Assembly: GCA_039545295.1 (NCBI GenBank)
Contig: BCIK01000003.1
Location: 806,001-870,000 of the forward strand
Length of the DNA: 64,000 nt
Source of the DNA: Udeniomyces pyricola
Lineage: Eukaryota; Basidiomycota; Tremellomycetes; Cystofilobasidiales; Mrakiaceae
Direction of reading: 5' to 3'
Shown here: in pieces, positions 49,225-60,245 of the stretch
How positions within the stretch are numbered: position 1 is the stretch's first letter
How the letters are laid out: each line of letters opens with the position of its first letter
Translations under genes and position numbers: made by a program
The notes under the pieces: generated by a model
The model's input: only the letters and a program-made list of their open reading frames with translations
Database searches by the model: none
What the model was told of the DNA's origin: nothing

Positions 49225-52200
49225 TTATGTTGAAGCAGCAGTAGGTGACGTCGGCATCGGTGGAAGCTGGACTTTGATGGCGACGACTCGCACATCATCC
49301 GCATTTCTGTAGAACAAAGCCAAATGCAACCAAATGATAATATAAATACACGTTCGCCGCCTGATCTCACCCGAATCAACGTAAAAAGCAAAATTCAAAC
49401 CAAAGGATGACTAACCTCTTTTCCCAAATCCTAAGGCGCAAAGGCGCCACAGCAGCGTTTCCGCTACTCGTAGGCTCGGAATCCAATATCGCGTCAGACG
49501 GTGGCGAGGGGGCGAGCGAAACGCGGATGGCCTGGGCTTGGCCGGCGGCGAGGATGACGGGTAACCGGGTGCAAATGGGTATGACAGGGACGTCTGCCGG
49601 AGGAGAAGGAGGCGACGGCACAGATGGCGGCTGCGGCGGTAGGGTCACATCGGACGAAGGTAGGGAAGCAACTGAGGGGGTAGAAGCAGCCTGTTCGTCT
49701 ATCGTCTGACCAGCATCTGTCGAGAGAACATCGGTGGCGGTGGTGGCGGTGGTAGCAGCGGTGGTCCCAGTCACGGGCGGGATCGGCACACCTAGCTCTT
49801 TGAGCCTCGACTCGTACTTTTCGATTTTGTCAGCCTTCTGCTTCCTCCGAACAATCTTGAGCTTCTGAAGGATGTGCTCTACTTCTTCGTCCTCTGCTTT
49901 GGTCAAAATTGGACTCGCATCGTCACTATCCTCGAACCGAACGCTAAGTGTACACGGTGGCGGCGGTTGATTTGGCAAGAGGGCCTCCACTTCGACGATG
50001 AACGTCCTTTCACCCTTGGACGTGTTCGAGATGCTAAACGCGCCGGATTGGGTGAGAGGTTGAGCGAAATCGACGATGCCAAAGTCGAGGTCTAGAGGAG
50101 TGACCCAGAACGAGTACGTCTTGCGCACAATGGCCTTGACCGACAACGTCTGCGAGTTGTCCGTATCCTGAACGTTCTCGACCGACAGCTTCTCTTGGAA
50201 TGGACCCGGCAGCGACGGCGTGAAGGTAAAGCCGGTGATCTCTTTCTTGCCAAACGGTTCGACGAGTCCGTATCGGCCTTCGTCGAGTTTGAAATCGTTG
50301 GAGCCAATCTTGCCGGAGAGTCGGATTCGGAACATGCCCGGGGTCTCGCTTCGGTTCTGTCGGGCGTTGATTGGGTTGGGGCATGAGAAATAAGTCGTCA
50401 GCACATCAGTATATAGGGATCTTGGTCGGATTGACGACCCAGGCCTTCAGAATTGATACAGGTGGCGTACGTGGATGACAAAGACTTTGGACTTTGGTTC
50501 GCCCTTGTCGACGGTACCAAAGTTGATGTGTGGCTGACCGACCTCGAGCACGCTGTACATGAGCAAAGGAAACCCATCTGGCGGTCAGATCCAGAGTCTC
50601 GGATAGACCAATGATACCAAGGAAATCAATCGGTAAACGAGAGGCAAGTCGTACCTTCGCGTCATGCTTGACCTCACGAGAAGCTCCCTCACCGGCATCT
50701 CTTCCTCATTGACGGCAAGACCAGGGAAACTAGCCCCTCGAGATCGATCGAACTCGACCAGTCGGATGAAGATGCGCGAGTCTTGACGTCTCGAGCGATC
50801 ACCTTGGACTTGCGGTCTCGTGGAACCTGTCGGCTTCATAAGCACGACAAGTGCGCGCTCGGCCTTGGGCGGGAGGACAAGCGTATCGACGGGAACGAGC
50901 TTGCCCGCATCGATGGCTGCTTGGAGAGCCGACTTAAGGTTGATCCACGTGCGAACGTAGAGTTCTTCGGCGTCCTTGCTTGACCCGGCCGTCTTGATCT
51001 GATCACGGGCAAGATCGTGGTGCTCAAATGTGCTGATGAGTTGCTCGAGCGAGAGTTGTGAAACGTCAGCCGCGTCGACGGGCGTCGCCTTGGGTTTTCG
51101 TTTCGCGGCCGTCAACGCAGGAGATCGGTTTTCCTTTGGAAGGGTTGACGAGGCGGACGAGGGCGAAGTCCTACCTGAAACGACAGTCGATGTAGTAACC
51201 GGCTGTCGGGGGGTAGAGTCAGTCTTGTCGACCATCGGTCGCTTCTTGGGTGTCGAAGGGTCGACAGGGATCGCCTTAGGCTTTGACTTGCTGTCGGCAA
51301 AGCATCGCTTCATAATACCCGGCCGACGGACAGCGATTTTGGCGGCGTCCTCATTCTCGATGAGGCTCAGGTTTGGGAGCGTATTGCGCGGATGGGCGAG
51401 ACGATGAGGCGAAAGGGGCGGGCCAGCAAGGTCGAGGTACTCGGAACTCGCGAGAAGATTGCGATCCTTGGGAATGACGATGTTGCCAAAGAGCTGAAAG
51501 AGCGGAAGACGGGAGACGGATCAGGTTTGCGAGTAGGAGGAGGAGGAAAGGAGAGCAGAAGGTCAGAATGCAATCGATGAAACCAGTAAAATGGATACGT
51601 AAATGAAGCAGACCTACCATTAGTGACCGCCCTTTGGAACCCTTCTTCAGAACACTGATCATATTGAGAGGCTTGGGCTCTTCGACAGCGGCCTTTCGCC
51701 CCGTCGCAATATTGGGGAACCGAACGTGTAGCTCGCCGCTTGCCGTTGCCGCCGCCATGCTCTCGAGGAACCGCTCCTTGTTTGACTTGGGAGGCAATGG
51801 CTTCTTGGACTCATCACCCATCGCGGAAGTAGTGCTCGAGGGGTTGTTCGAGTCGCGTTGAGAAGAGTCATTGGCCTTGATATAGATGGTGACATCTTCA
51901 GGATGAGCTGGACTAAGGCAAATTGAGAGGGGAGACGCTTGCAAATTCTCGACTGTAATAGTACGCAAGGAGGGAGAGTTGACAACGGTCTGACCGAAAT
52001 CTGAAAGCATCCAAAGCAACCAATCAGTTCAGTTCTCGACCTTAAGCATCTTGTCAGATACACAACTCAGGAAAGAGACGCACCAAGGAAATTAGAGCCT
52101 GAAGGAGTAAGAATCTTGTAGAGGTGCGAATGTAGAGACACGCCATCGAGATCGACATTCCGAGCCCGTATCTCGACCATTTGGTCTAAAAGGAACACAT

Positions 52201-55200
52201 CAGACAGGCAATTGCTTCAGTTACGAAGCTTTGAGCGGCTTAACACAGGGACGTCAACTGGAGACTCAGAAGGAAAGGAGAAAGAGCTCACCGTTGGAAC
52301 GATTCATCAGATTGCGCACGTTGAGCTGCTTCGAGTACTCAGCATTGATCCTTCTCGGACAGAAGTCGATTTTCTCGACAACCTTTCCTCTCGGAGCTGA
52401 CACGCGCAAGACGCAAGATCGTCAAGTCAGAATCAGCATCAACAGTAAGGACTTCACCACAGAAAGGGCAAGATTAGCAAGAAAGGAGCCTCACGAATCG
52501 TAAAGTATATTCGCCCTGCTGAGAGAACCTTGGAGATGAACCGAAATTCGCACTTGGCAGCCATGTCGCCAAGATTTTCGACCTCGATGGCGCTTTGCTT
52601 GTTTGATCCGACGACAACAGTGCCGAGATCCAAGACCGAGGGCGTGACTCGGATGAGACTTGAGCATTCTCGTGAGTGACACGACAGAACAGATCTCCGA
52701 CTCTGCGGTCTCGACCGACTAGCCGACCGACTAGAGAGGTTGACTGAGGAACTGGATGAGGAGCTGACAGTGTAGTCGAGGGTGATTCGGAAGGAGGAGG
52801 CGACAAGCGAGCCAGGATCGGGCGATGCAGAGATAGTAGGAACGATTCGGGAAGGGGTGTAGTTGACATATACGCGATACTCGACTCCGGGTCGGAGAAG
52901 AAGCTCCTCGATCTGATTGGCGTTGGTATGGGAGGCCGTCTGGCTTAAAGCCCACGTAGGACGACGAGGCGGTTCCATCAGCGATGAGGAGGCAGGAGGC
53001 GGCCGGGATGAGAGAGCTGAAGAGCTCGATGTCACAGAGGAGGCGGGAAAATGGATATGGGAATCAGAGACATGCGAGGATGGGGTATCGGAATCGTCGA
53101 GATCAAGAAAGTTTCGGCGAGAAGGATGGTTGGTCGAGGCCCGGGACGACGTTCTAGAGGGGGAGGAGACTTCAGGAAGGTGTTGGACAGGCACAGTTGT
53201 GGTGTCGTCTGCAGGCTGAGGGCCAGTCTGCAAGGAAGAGGCGAGGAAACTGGGGTTGGGAGGTGCAGATGCAGAGGGGAGGCCGATCGAGGGATGGGGC
53301 AAACCATCGATGGCGGCCGGCTTGGGTTTCGGGTGATGAAGCGGGACGCCGCTCGATGAAGAAACAGACGAGGAGGTCGAGGAAGGGGTTGGTCGAGTGA
53401 GGAAATTAGTGGCGGGTCGATCGAGCAGGTCTGGCCGTCGACCTACGCCGAGTCCACCCCCTACTCCGTTGGCGCCGATGATGTCTCCCGTTCGCTGTTC
53501 GGGTGACTCCTCGTCGTCGAGCTCGTCACCCTTGACACCGCCAAACACGAACTTGGCGTCAACACCCGTCTCCTTGCCCAACACAACCTCGAGGGTTTGG
53601 TCGCCCGAATTTTTCAACAAGATAAGCTGACGCGTCGTCACGCCACGCACGACGTCTCCAAAGTCAACCAGCGGACCCGAGAGAATTTGGAGGACGTTGT
53701 CGGACGAGCTAAACGACGGACACGAGCCGGATGCCTTGAGGACGACGAGATTCGAGGTGTTGTTCAGGTTGGAGAAGAGGAGATCAAGGGAAAAGTCTGC
53801 GGATTCGTAGAGATTGATCAAGAGCTCAAACGTCCGCGACGAGAGACCTGGGATCAGAGGCAACGTCGCTTGCTTCGTCGGCTGCCCCCCGAGCGCAATC
53901 TCTTCGCCGGTCTCGCAGTCGACGAGGCACGCCCAGCTCTGGGACGGACAGCAATCGAAAACGGCCTCGCATGAGAGTGCCAGCGGAATGTTGGCGTCGT
54001 TGGAAAGCACGAACGAGCGCGTACAGGGGACGTGCAGCTCGCACTTGGTGCCAAAGTCCATCTCAAGGAGCGGACACGAGACCAGAGCCGAAGCAATGGA
54101 CGATTTCGACGTGCCAGGGGTGAAGCGAAGAGACGTCGAGGCAAGGGATGAGGATCGGGAGGAAGAAGAGGACGTGGAGGAGTGCTTAGTAGGATAGGCT
54201 GCTGAGGAGGGAACATCGGAGTAGAGGGAAGCTTGTGACGATTCGGGTGAAGAGGGCGCGTCAAGGTTGGGCAGCATCAACGCAGTGAAGAAGGACTCGC
54301 AGACCGACGCAGTGAAGGGGATGATGTATGTTTGCGAGGGAAGTGTCTCTACGCCAGTCGGGACCGGAGAGGGCACAGAACCGATAGCTAGCTGGGGAGG
54401 AGAGGTGCCCAGGGAAGAGGAGGACGACACGTCGTCTTCCAGATCTGCGACAGTCGCGACGAGGACGATCTCCCCACTAAGCATGCTCGGAGTCCTGGTT
54501 CCTGTTCCTCTTGGCGGATTGAGCTTCATGTCACCCTCCTTACTGCCCTTTTGACTCGCCGACCCCGCGTCCGAAAAGGTTTCGCTCCCACCACCATCGC
54601 TACCACATTCTGCGCCGTCGAGCCACCAATTTGGCGGCGGCTGAAGCCCCTTGTCGAGAAGAATACCGAGAGGTGTTGAAATGGTATTACCGTCAATCTC
54701 AGTGAGGAAGGGTTTAGGCGTCGACTTGGGAGTGAAGAACGTTGGCGAACCGGTCGTTCCGGGCGAGAGCGAGTCCGAAGAGGACGAGACGGCAGTCGGG
54801 GAAAAGGTGTAAGCCACAGTATGCACGCTGGCGGGAGGAATAATGATTGATTTGAGAGGCGAAGGGGAAATATGGGGGGTAAGAGGCCGGTAGAGGGAGG
54901 ACGATGTCCGGTGGGCGTGGGCTCGATCCTCGCCTGCGAACGCGATCAAAGGAATAAGCAAATATAATTTTGTCAGCTGGTTGTATGTATAATATGTCAA
55001 CAGGAAGTGGGATGATACGTACCGTGCTTCCTGTCTGGCTTATCCGATGGAAGTTCCGCCCAGAATTCGAGAGAGACACCCTTGCGGTCGAGCGTGACGT
55101 GAACCGCCTCGGAACCCTCATTGGAAAGGGTGAGTGAGCCTCCTTTCTTAGCCGCACTGCTGCTAGCATACACATCAGGAAGGTGGACCTGGTCCGGAAA

Positions 55201-55386
55201 GGACAGGCAGATGGGTGAAGCGGGACGCGACAAAGACATGACGGGTGGTAGACGAGGAGCAGAGGTCGGCTTGGGTGGAAAGGGGCCGGGGGGTAGAGCG
55301 GAAGTTACGGTCGGGCAAATTAGAGCGCCTGGATATGCGGCGTGAGATGAAACAGTCGAAAGAAAGTGATTGGAGGTTGCGGCCAT
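49225..55386 (-). CDS. Large ASH/MSP-repeat protein (about 1786 aa) of unknown function
   Basis: Nine minus-strand exons: 55386-55023, 54933-52495, 52396-52292, 52185-52084, 52000-51618, 51493-50655, 50577-50471, 50356-49416, 49306-49225. All junctions agree in phase except exon 6 to 7, where exon 6 ends in phase 2 but exon 7 needs phase 1. Several segments follow the ASPM-SPD2-Hydin/MSP beta-sandwich pattern (FG.V..G......I.N.G): LDLGTVVVGSNKQSAIEVEN, VDFGDVVRGVTTRQLILLKN, INFGTVDKGEPKSKVFVIHN and LDFGIVDFAQPLTQSGAFSI. The N-terminal half and exon 6 also have long Ser/Pro-rich, probably disordered parts; exon 8 has a charged helical stretch (EDEEVEHILQKLKIVRRK). Such domains often bind microtubule- or membrane-associated partners, but no specific role can be assigned. 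Start taken at the first ATG of the first exon found. Confidence 0.82.
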
Positions 55387-56329
55387 CGAGGCCTAGATTA
55401 GAACATGGTGCAGAGAAGAGGAGGGAAGGGGGGAAGGGACGACGGAGAATGGCGGATTGCAGAGTCGGCCAAAAGGGGAAAGAGCGAGTGGGGGGAGGGG
55501 AAGAATTAGGGTCTAAGCAGGAAGAGCTTGAGACGGGTCGGAACAACAAGCAGCGAGAACGTGGGAATGGTTGAAGGAGGTGTGGGTAGTCCAAAGTCAA
55601 GGGAGGTCAAGTAGCGATGGACGAGCGGGCAGAGAAGGTGTGAGAAGGTTAATTGAAGGTTCAACCAGAAGCGACCCGAGACCCGACCGGCGCAAACGAG
55701 AGATGAGCTTGACGCGACGATGAGCCTCACCTTGGCGAATTGTTCAAGAAACCAGATGGAGTTTAGTGTCAAACAAGGAGAAGTCGAGTTCAGGAGTTTG
55801 AGAGACAAGGGATAGAGGGGCGTGTGTTGACTGGAGAGGGGGAAGAGAGGAGGGAAGGGGGGGGGGGCAGAGGGAGGAGCGGAGGAGGCGAGAGCAGCAG
55901 ACCCAAGAGGAAAGAGGTGGTCAGGAAGGATCCTCAAGACCGGAGTTTTAATGGGTTTTTTTGTATTTTTATTTTATTTTACGAAAGCTGATTGCTCGGC
56001 TGTGGACAATAGCAGTAGAAACATACGTCGGTGAGAAGAATGTGTAGCCTGTTGGGGTCGCCTGTAGGCGACGGGGGTGAGGGGGGTGGGAGGGGGAGTC
56101 GAGGTCGAGGTGATGATGAAGCAAGGGCGAGCAGACAAGTGTCCAAGTGGTTACAGCAACGGAGGGAGACTGGGCCAATCGGTCAACGTCAACGCATCAT
56201 ATCTCATGATCATTGGGTAATGGGTCGTCCACGGTACCGCACGGAACAGGGTGAATCCGCTTGCCTCATCACCCTACCCACCCAAACAAATCACCAATCC
56301 ATCGACCACACACCAGCCCACACCAAGCC
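55387..56329. promoter_or_regulatory. Divergent intergenic region of ASH-protein gene and YAE1
   Basis: About 940 bases. The part next to the minus gene is A/G-rich on the plus strand (C/T-rich leader for that gene), with a poly-G run near 55857-55867. AT-rich DNA at 55945-55985. No gene supported. Confidence 0.45.
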
Positions 56330-57186
56330 ATGCTCATAGACAGCTCACACCACCAACCGACCCAAGACGACTGGCTCGAGGACGACGCACACTCGTCTGC
56401 CCACCCAAATTACGATCCAACGGCTCAACGAGAATGGTCGAGTCTCTCCGAAAAGTTCACCAACGTATATATACTTTATATCTTTCTTGTCTTTATGCGT
56501 CTGTCCTATATTGTCTACCCTATTATCCAAACTCTTGAGCCGAAAGCTAACGATGGTGGCACACACGCACGTGTCGCGTGTGTCGTCGTTCGGCCTCTGC
56601 TCGCTCCGTTTCTCTTCCACGTCGTTGTCATCATCCCAACCCTGCTCTTTGCCTTGCTATCCCAAAGGATGGTTACCGTGAAGGCATCGATCCGGGCAAG
56701 TTATCTACTCTTCAATCAGGTTTCGACCAGGGATATCTCTTGGCTACACCCGCTGCCCGACGACTAGGCAAGCTCCGAGGCCAAGTCGCCTCACTGCTCT
56801 CCCTGTTAGCTCCCCCCGCGATGACAGCTGGCAAGCCCCGTATTCCAGTCCTTCCTCTTTCGGACGGAGAGCGGAATGAGCTGACGGAGGAGTGTCGGTC
56901 GTTGAGCAAGGAACTCAGTCGGTTACGGATGGAAGATGTCGTTGGTAGGGATCACGAGGCAGAGGAGCATGCCAAGACGCATGACGAAGACGGCACAGGC
57001 GAGGGCGAGAAGGAGTGGGAAGAGGGAGAAACGAAAGCGATGGACGACCTCGAGGACCTGATGAGCGGTATGGGGGGTGGCCACGGCGAGAAGAAGGAAA
57101 GGGAGCTCGTCCAGTTGGATCCTCTGGAGGCGAGGTTGGCAAGTCTCAAGGAAAGAGTCGGACGTGCACTCGCAGGCTCCACGTGA
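56330..57186 (+). CDS. YAE1: Yae1-domain protein
   Basis: Yae1 with Lto1 acts as adaptor that guides the cytosolic iron-sulfur machinery to the ribosome-recycling ATPase Rli1/ABCE1. Two exons in phase: 56330-56464 and 56668-57186; 217 aa. The deca-GX3 motif is clear at the start of exon 2: Gly at 47, 51, 55, 63 and 67 in DGYREGIDPGKLSTLQSGFDQGY-like spacing (DGYREGIDPGK then QSGFDQGYLLATP). The N-terminus has the acidic/aromatic WLEDD...REWSSLSEKF that precedes the motif in the family. The C-terminal part is an acidic, helical region (GEGEKEWEEGETKAMDDLED) ending in a Leu/Arg helix. The intron acceptor is CCCAAAG, preceded by a modest pyrimidine tract. Confidence 0.9.
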
Positions 57187-57719
57187 TGCATGACTTGTGA
57201 GCAGAGTTCTGGCCAGTAACGGACGACTTTGACTGACGATATCGTATTAGTCACAGATATATGGGCTACAGTGCTACAGCGTGGTCGAATGGCACGTGAT
57301 TGTGAGAATGAAGCTGGTGGGGAGGCGGAACTCGGACACCGGAGAGTAGCGATTCGAAGGCGAGTCCAGCTGCGCGTGCGAACGGCCATTTCCCTTTGAT
57401 GCCTGGCCACCAATCGGACGTTTAGCCTCCACGCGCTCGGTCCTTCGCTTGACCGCTCTGTCGATGCCGTGCTCTCCATACTGCCTGGTAACCAGCATTC
57501 TACGCATGAGTATGAGCGTGAAGCTGATAGTGGGCGATGGGTCGACGTCGTATATAAGTCGAGATGAAGTCTCGCTTACTCTTCTACCATCACCATCTAC
57601 TCACACTCATACTCACACTCACACAGTTACTCACACACATACTCACACATCCACACACATCATCCACACAAATCTACACATATCTTCACACACATCACCC
57701 ACACGCATCATACATTACC
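57187..57719 (+). promoter_or_regulatory. Promoter and leader of the small Ser-rich gene
   Basis: TATATAAG at 57551-57558 is a good TATA box. It is followed by a CACACA/CTCACA-rich stretch (about 57597-57712), likely the 5' leader, ending at ATG 57720. An in-frame ATG at 57564 lies only a few bases after the TATA box and is probably upstream of the transcript start. Confidence 0.55.
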
Positions 57720-58181
57720 ATGTCTTCCTTCTCATCCTCGTCCTCATCCTCATCCTCGTACCAAACAACGTTCTCCTCCGGCCCCGGCAGCCGCCACCCC
57801 ATCTTCACGACCTCGCCCGGGCCCTTGCCATCGTTCCCTACGTTCCCTTCGCTCCCCGGTAGCAGCGCCAGCAAGTCTAGCTCGCCCAACATCATCGGTC
57901 GCCTTATCCTTTCGGCTTCGCGCTCGACTCGCGATCGATCGGCTTCGTCTTCGTCGTCATCATCTTCATCGTCGTCGTCCTTCTCCTTATCATCACCATC
58001 ATCATCACCATCAACCAAGTCCAACTCCAAACCCAAGTCCAAACCCAACTCCACCGGTACTATGACCATCGACCGAGACCTCAAGCGATCGAGGCGGACC
58101 GGAGCGATCTACAGCATCGACGACCTCGCTCGGGCCGAGGAGATCTACTGGGAAGATGCCGCGAAATCGATGGGCTTCTAG
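57720..58181 (+). CDS. Small Ser-rich protein of unknown function (153 aa)
   Basis: Single-exon gene, unlike all others here. Most of the protein is Ser/Pro/Lys low-complexity (runs of Ser at residues 5-13 and about 80-105, then a KSNSKPKSKPNS stretch). The C-terminal 40 residues look ordered and conserved in style: TIDRDLKRSRRTGAIYSIDD followed by LARAEEIYWEDAAKSMGF. Reality is supported by the TATA box, the CA-rich leader and this non-repetitive C-terminus. A TATA-driven short intronless gene suggests an inducible transcript (inference). No signal peptide or known domain. Confidence 0.65.
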   Translation: MSSFSSSSSSSSSYQTTFSSGPGSRHPIFTTSPGPLPSFPTFPSLPGSSASKSSSPNIIGRLILSASRSTRDRSASSSSSSSSSSSSFSLSSPSSSPSTKSNSKPKSKPNSTGTMTIDRDLKRSRRTGAIYSIDDLARAEEIYWEDAAKSMGF

Positions 58182-58789
58182 AGCGAAACGTATATAGGAA
58201 GGAAAGGAGGGGAAGGTGGGAAGCTGTTTTCTTGGTGGACTCGTCATTTTTTTGCATTGAACGAACAAACAAGAAAAAGAAACGAACTTGAAAACAACCC
58301 TCTCCTTTTAATAGTATAATTCTTATGATGATGTCACGATGTTACGATCCAATCCTGCGAACTCGTCGTGTTGGAAAACATAGAAAGTAATCAGTAACAT
58401 GATGAAGGGGTATATATATATATGAAGCGCAAGAGTCGTTTATGTGTGAACTCATTAGATGCGAGACATTAGTTAGGTTGTTAATGTTGATAACATGCAT
58501 GGCAGGACGGCAGAATGAGCTGACGCGACTCGATATCAGTTTGGGTGAGCATCAGAGGAAGAATGAGAAGGAGGAGGGCGTAGGAACGAGGAGGAACGAA
58601 GATGAAAGGAACAAATACAACATCTGATGATTGACGTTCGTAGAAAAGAAAACCAAAGAAACGAAAAGATAAAAAGCAAAGCAATTCCCCCCCCCCCTTT
58701 CCTTTTAGCAGTCTGCTGAACCCTCCGACTTCCCCACCTCTCTCACTCTAATCTGCACTGTGTCCTTCCTCCCTGTCTCATTCCGTGGT
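58182..58789. other. Convergent intergenic region
   Basis: Between the Ser-rich gene and TMA16. Contains a (TA)n run (about 58412-58423) and poly-C near 58687-58696. No gene. Confidence 0.5.
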
Positions 58790-59983
58790 CTACTGGGTAG
58801 ATGTCGATGGTGCGCTCGACGTCTCCTCGACGTCCATGGACCCTTCGCCTTCAGTCGACTCCGACACGAGCCCGGTGACAGCCCCCGCGACTTTGACGCC
58901 CAGCCCGCTCTTGGCAACGACGATTGACTCGGGGTGTTTAGTCGAGACTCGGATGAACCGCATGAGGTCGAGGAAGGCAGGGTCACCGGTGTTCCAGGAG
59001 CGAAGGAGTTCGACGGTCGGGGGGTGGAGCAGGTCGGGAAGCTCTGCGAAGGGGGGGGGGGAAGAGCGAGAGGGACAGGGTATTGGAAGGATAAGTCTTG
59101 TTCGATAAGTATACGTGCTGGGACCAAGTCCAGCTGTAGATACAACAGATGCGCATGGAGCAAGTGTACTGCATGAGGATGAAGATAGGGCCAGGGCAAA
59201 AGGGGGGGGGGGGGCGTTTGAACTGACCGAAACCATTCTCATACTCGGCGTTCTCCTTCCTCTTGATCTCTTCAATCTCAATCTCCCTCTTGGCCTTTGG
59301 CCGACCGGCTCTCCTAGCTTTCTTGAGCTCGTCGAGTTCTTCGTCGTTGCGGGTGAGATAGACGTCTCTGATGAGCTCGTGAAGGGATGGGAGGTCGAAC
59401 GCTTCGAACGGCGCGGGGGGTAGGGAGAGGTGGAAGAAGATGGGTCGTTCGACTGTAAATGAGGATGTTGATTGTGCGATTGAAGCGGAATCGATCAGTC
59501 GTGCTGCAGAAGTTGAGGAGAATAAGGAAAAGTGAAGAGGAAAGGGCGCAGAAGAGACGAACGCTTGTGGCCCTTGGCTCGTTGGGCGTAGTTCTTGGCC
59601 CGAGTAAGCTTATTCTTCCTCAAGACAATTCGATCAAGTTGACCCGCTGGTTTTGGACACGTCAACAAGAGTGGACGGGTGAAGGAGAGGAGGTCAGGTT
59701 GGGTTCAGAAAGCAATCTGGAAGTTAACCAAAAGAAGGGATTAGGGATAACGGACCTCGCCTGGATGAAGGGTGGACGTCGGCCATGGTGCCTTGCATTT
59801 GCTACGCACGGACGAGAGCGAGAGGTAGGGTGAAGGGGAGAGAGAGAGAGTGGAGTGGAAGGATGAGCACTTGGGACGGCTGAGTTGACATTGAGTCGTG
59901 TGTGTGTGTGTGTATGTTTTGATAGAAGGGATGGATTAGATGAGAACACGAACCTTTTTAGTGTGTCTTTTGTTGTTGGGCAT
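58790..59983 (-). CDS. TMA16: Tma16-family ribosome-associated protein
   Basis: Tma16 associates with late pre-60S/60S ribosomal particles. Five exons in phase: 59983-59954, 59801-59756, 59646-59563, 59452-59228, 59043-58790; 212 aa. The basic N-terminus MPNNKRHTKK is followed by VHPSSRRAGQLDRIVLRKNK, which is the family's VHPxSRRAxQL motif, then a Lys/Arg-rich stretch. The middle has LHELIRDVYLTRNDEELDEL and KKARRAGRPKAKREIEI (RxGRP is typical), and the end has ELPDLLHPPTVELLRSWN and the FLDLMRFIRV segment. Exon 2 is only 46 nt. Two introns have poly-G on the plus strand (about 59049-59058 and 59202-59213). Confidence 0.88.
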
Positions 59984-60245
59984 GATGAGGAGCGTAGAGA
60001 AATGATGGAGAGTGAGTGTGAGTGGAAGGTTAAGAGCCAAAGAATTTGGGTGATGACATGAATGGATGATGAGTTGGAATTCATTAAGCATTCAAGCCAA
60101 ATCTCAATTTTCATTCTCATTTCCATTTCCATTTCCGTTTCCCTCTGCGCCCACAGTTAACAGGCGATAGCCCTTCTTCTGCCTTCCTTCCATCAACCCC
60201 TTACCCCCATCCCCTCCTCTCCCATTCATCCATCTCATCCCCATC
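59984..60245. promoter_or_regulatory. Divergent promoter region of TMA16 and ADE16
   Basis: 262 bases between start codons. It includes a repeated CATTTC element (about 60114-60140) and a C/T-rich leader before the ADE16 ATG. No clear TATA box. Confidence 0.4.

Noticed and set aside
48451..49391. Long minus-strand open frames rich in Phe/Leu/Ser, looking like a membrane protein
   Set aside because: They come from the polypyrimidine composition of the strand; no splice-supported gene and no family motif.
57564..57719. In-frame upstream ATG extending the Ser-rich protein by 52 residues
   Set aside because: It lies 6 bases after the TATA box, so it is probably before the transcript start, and the extension is translated CA/CT repeat.
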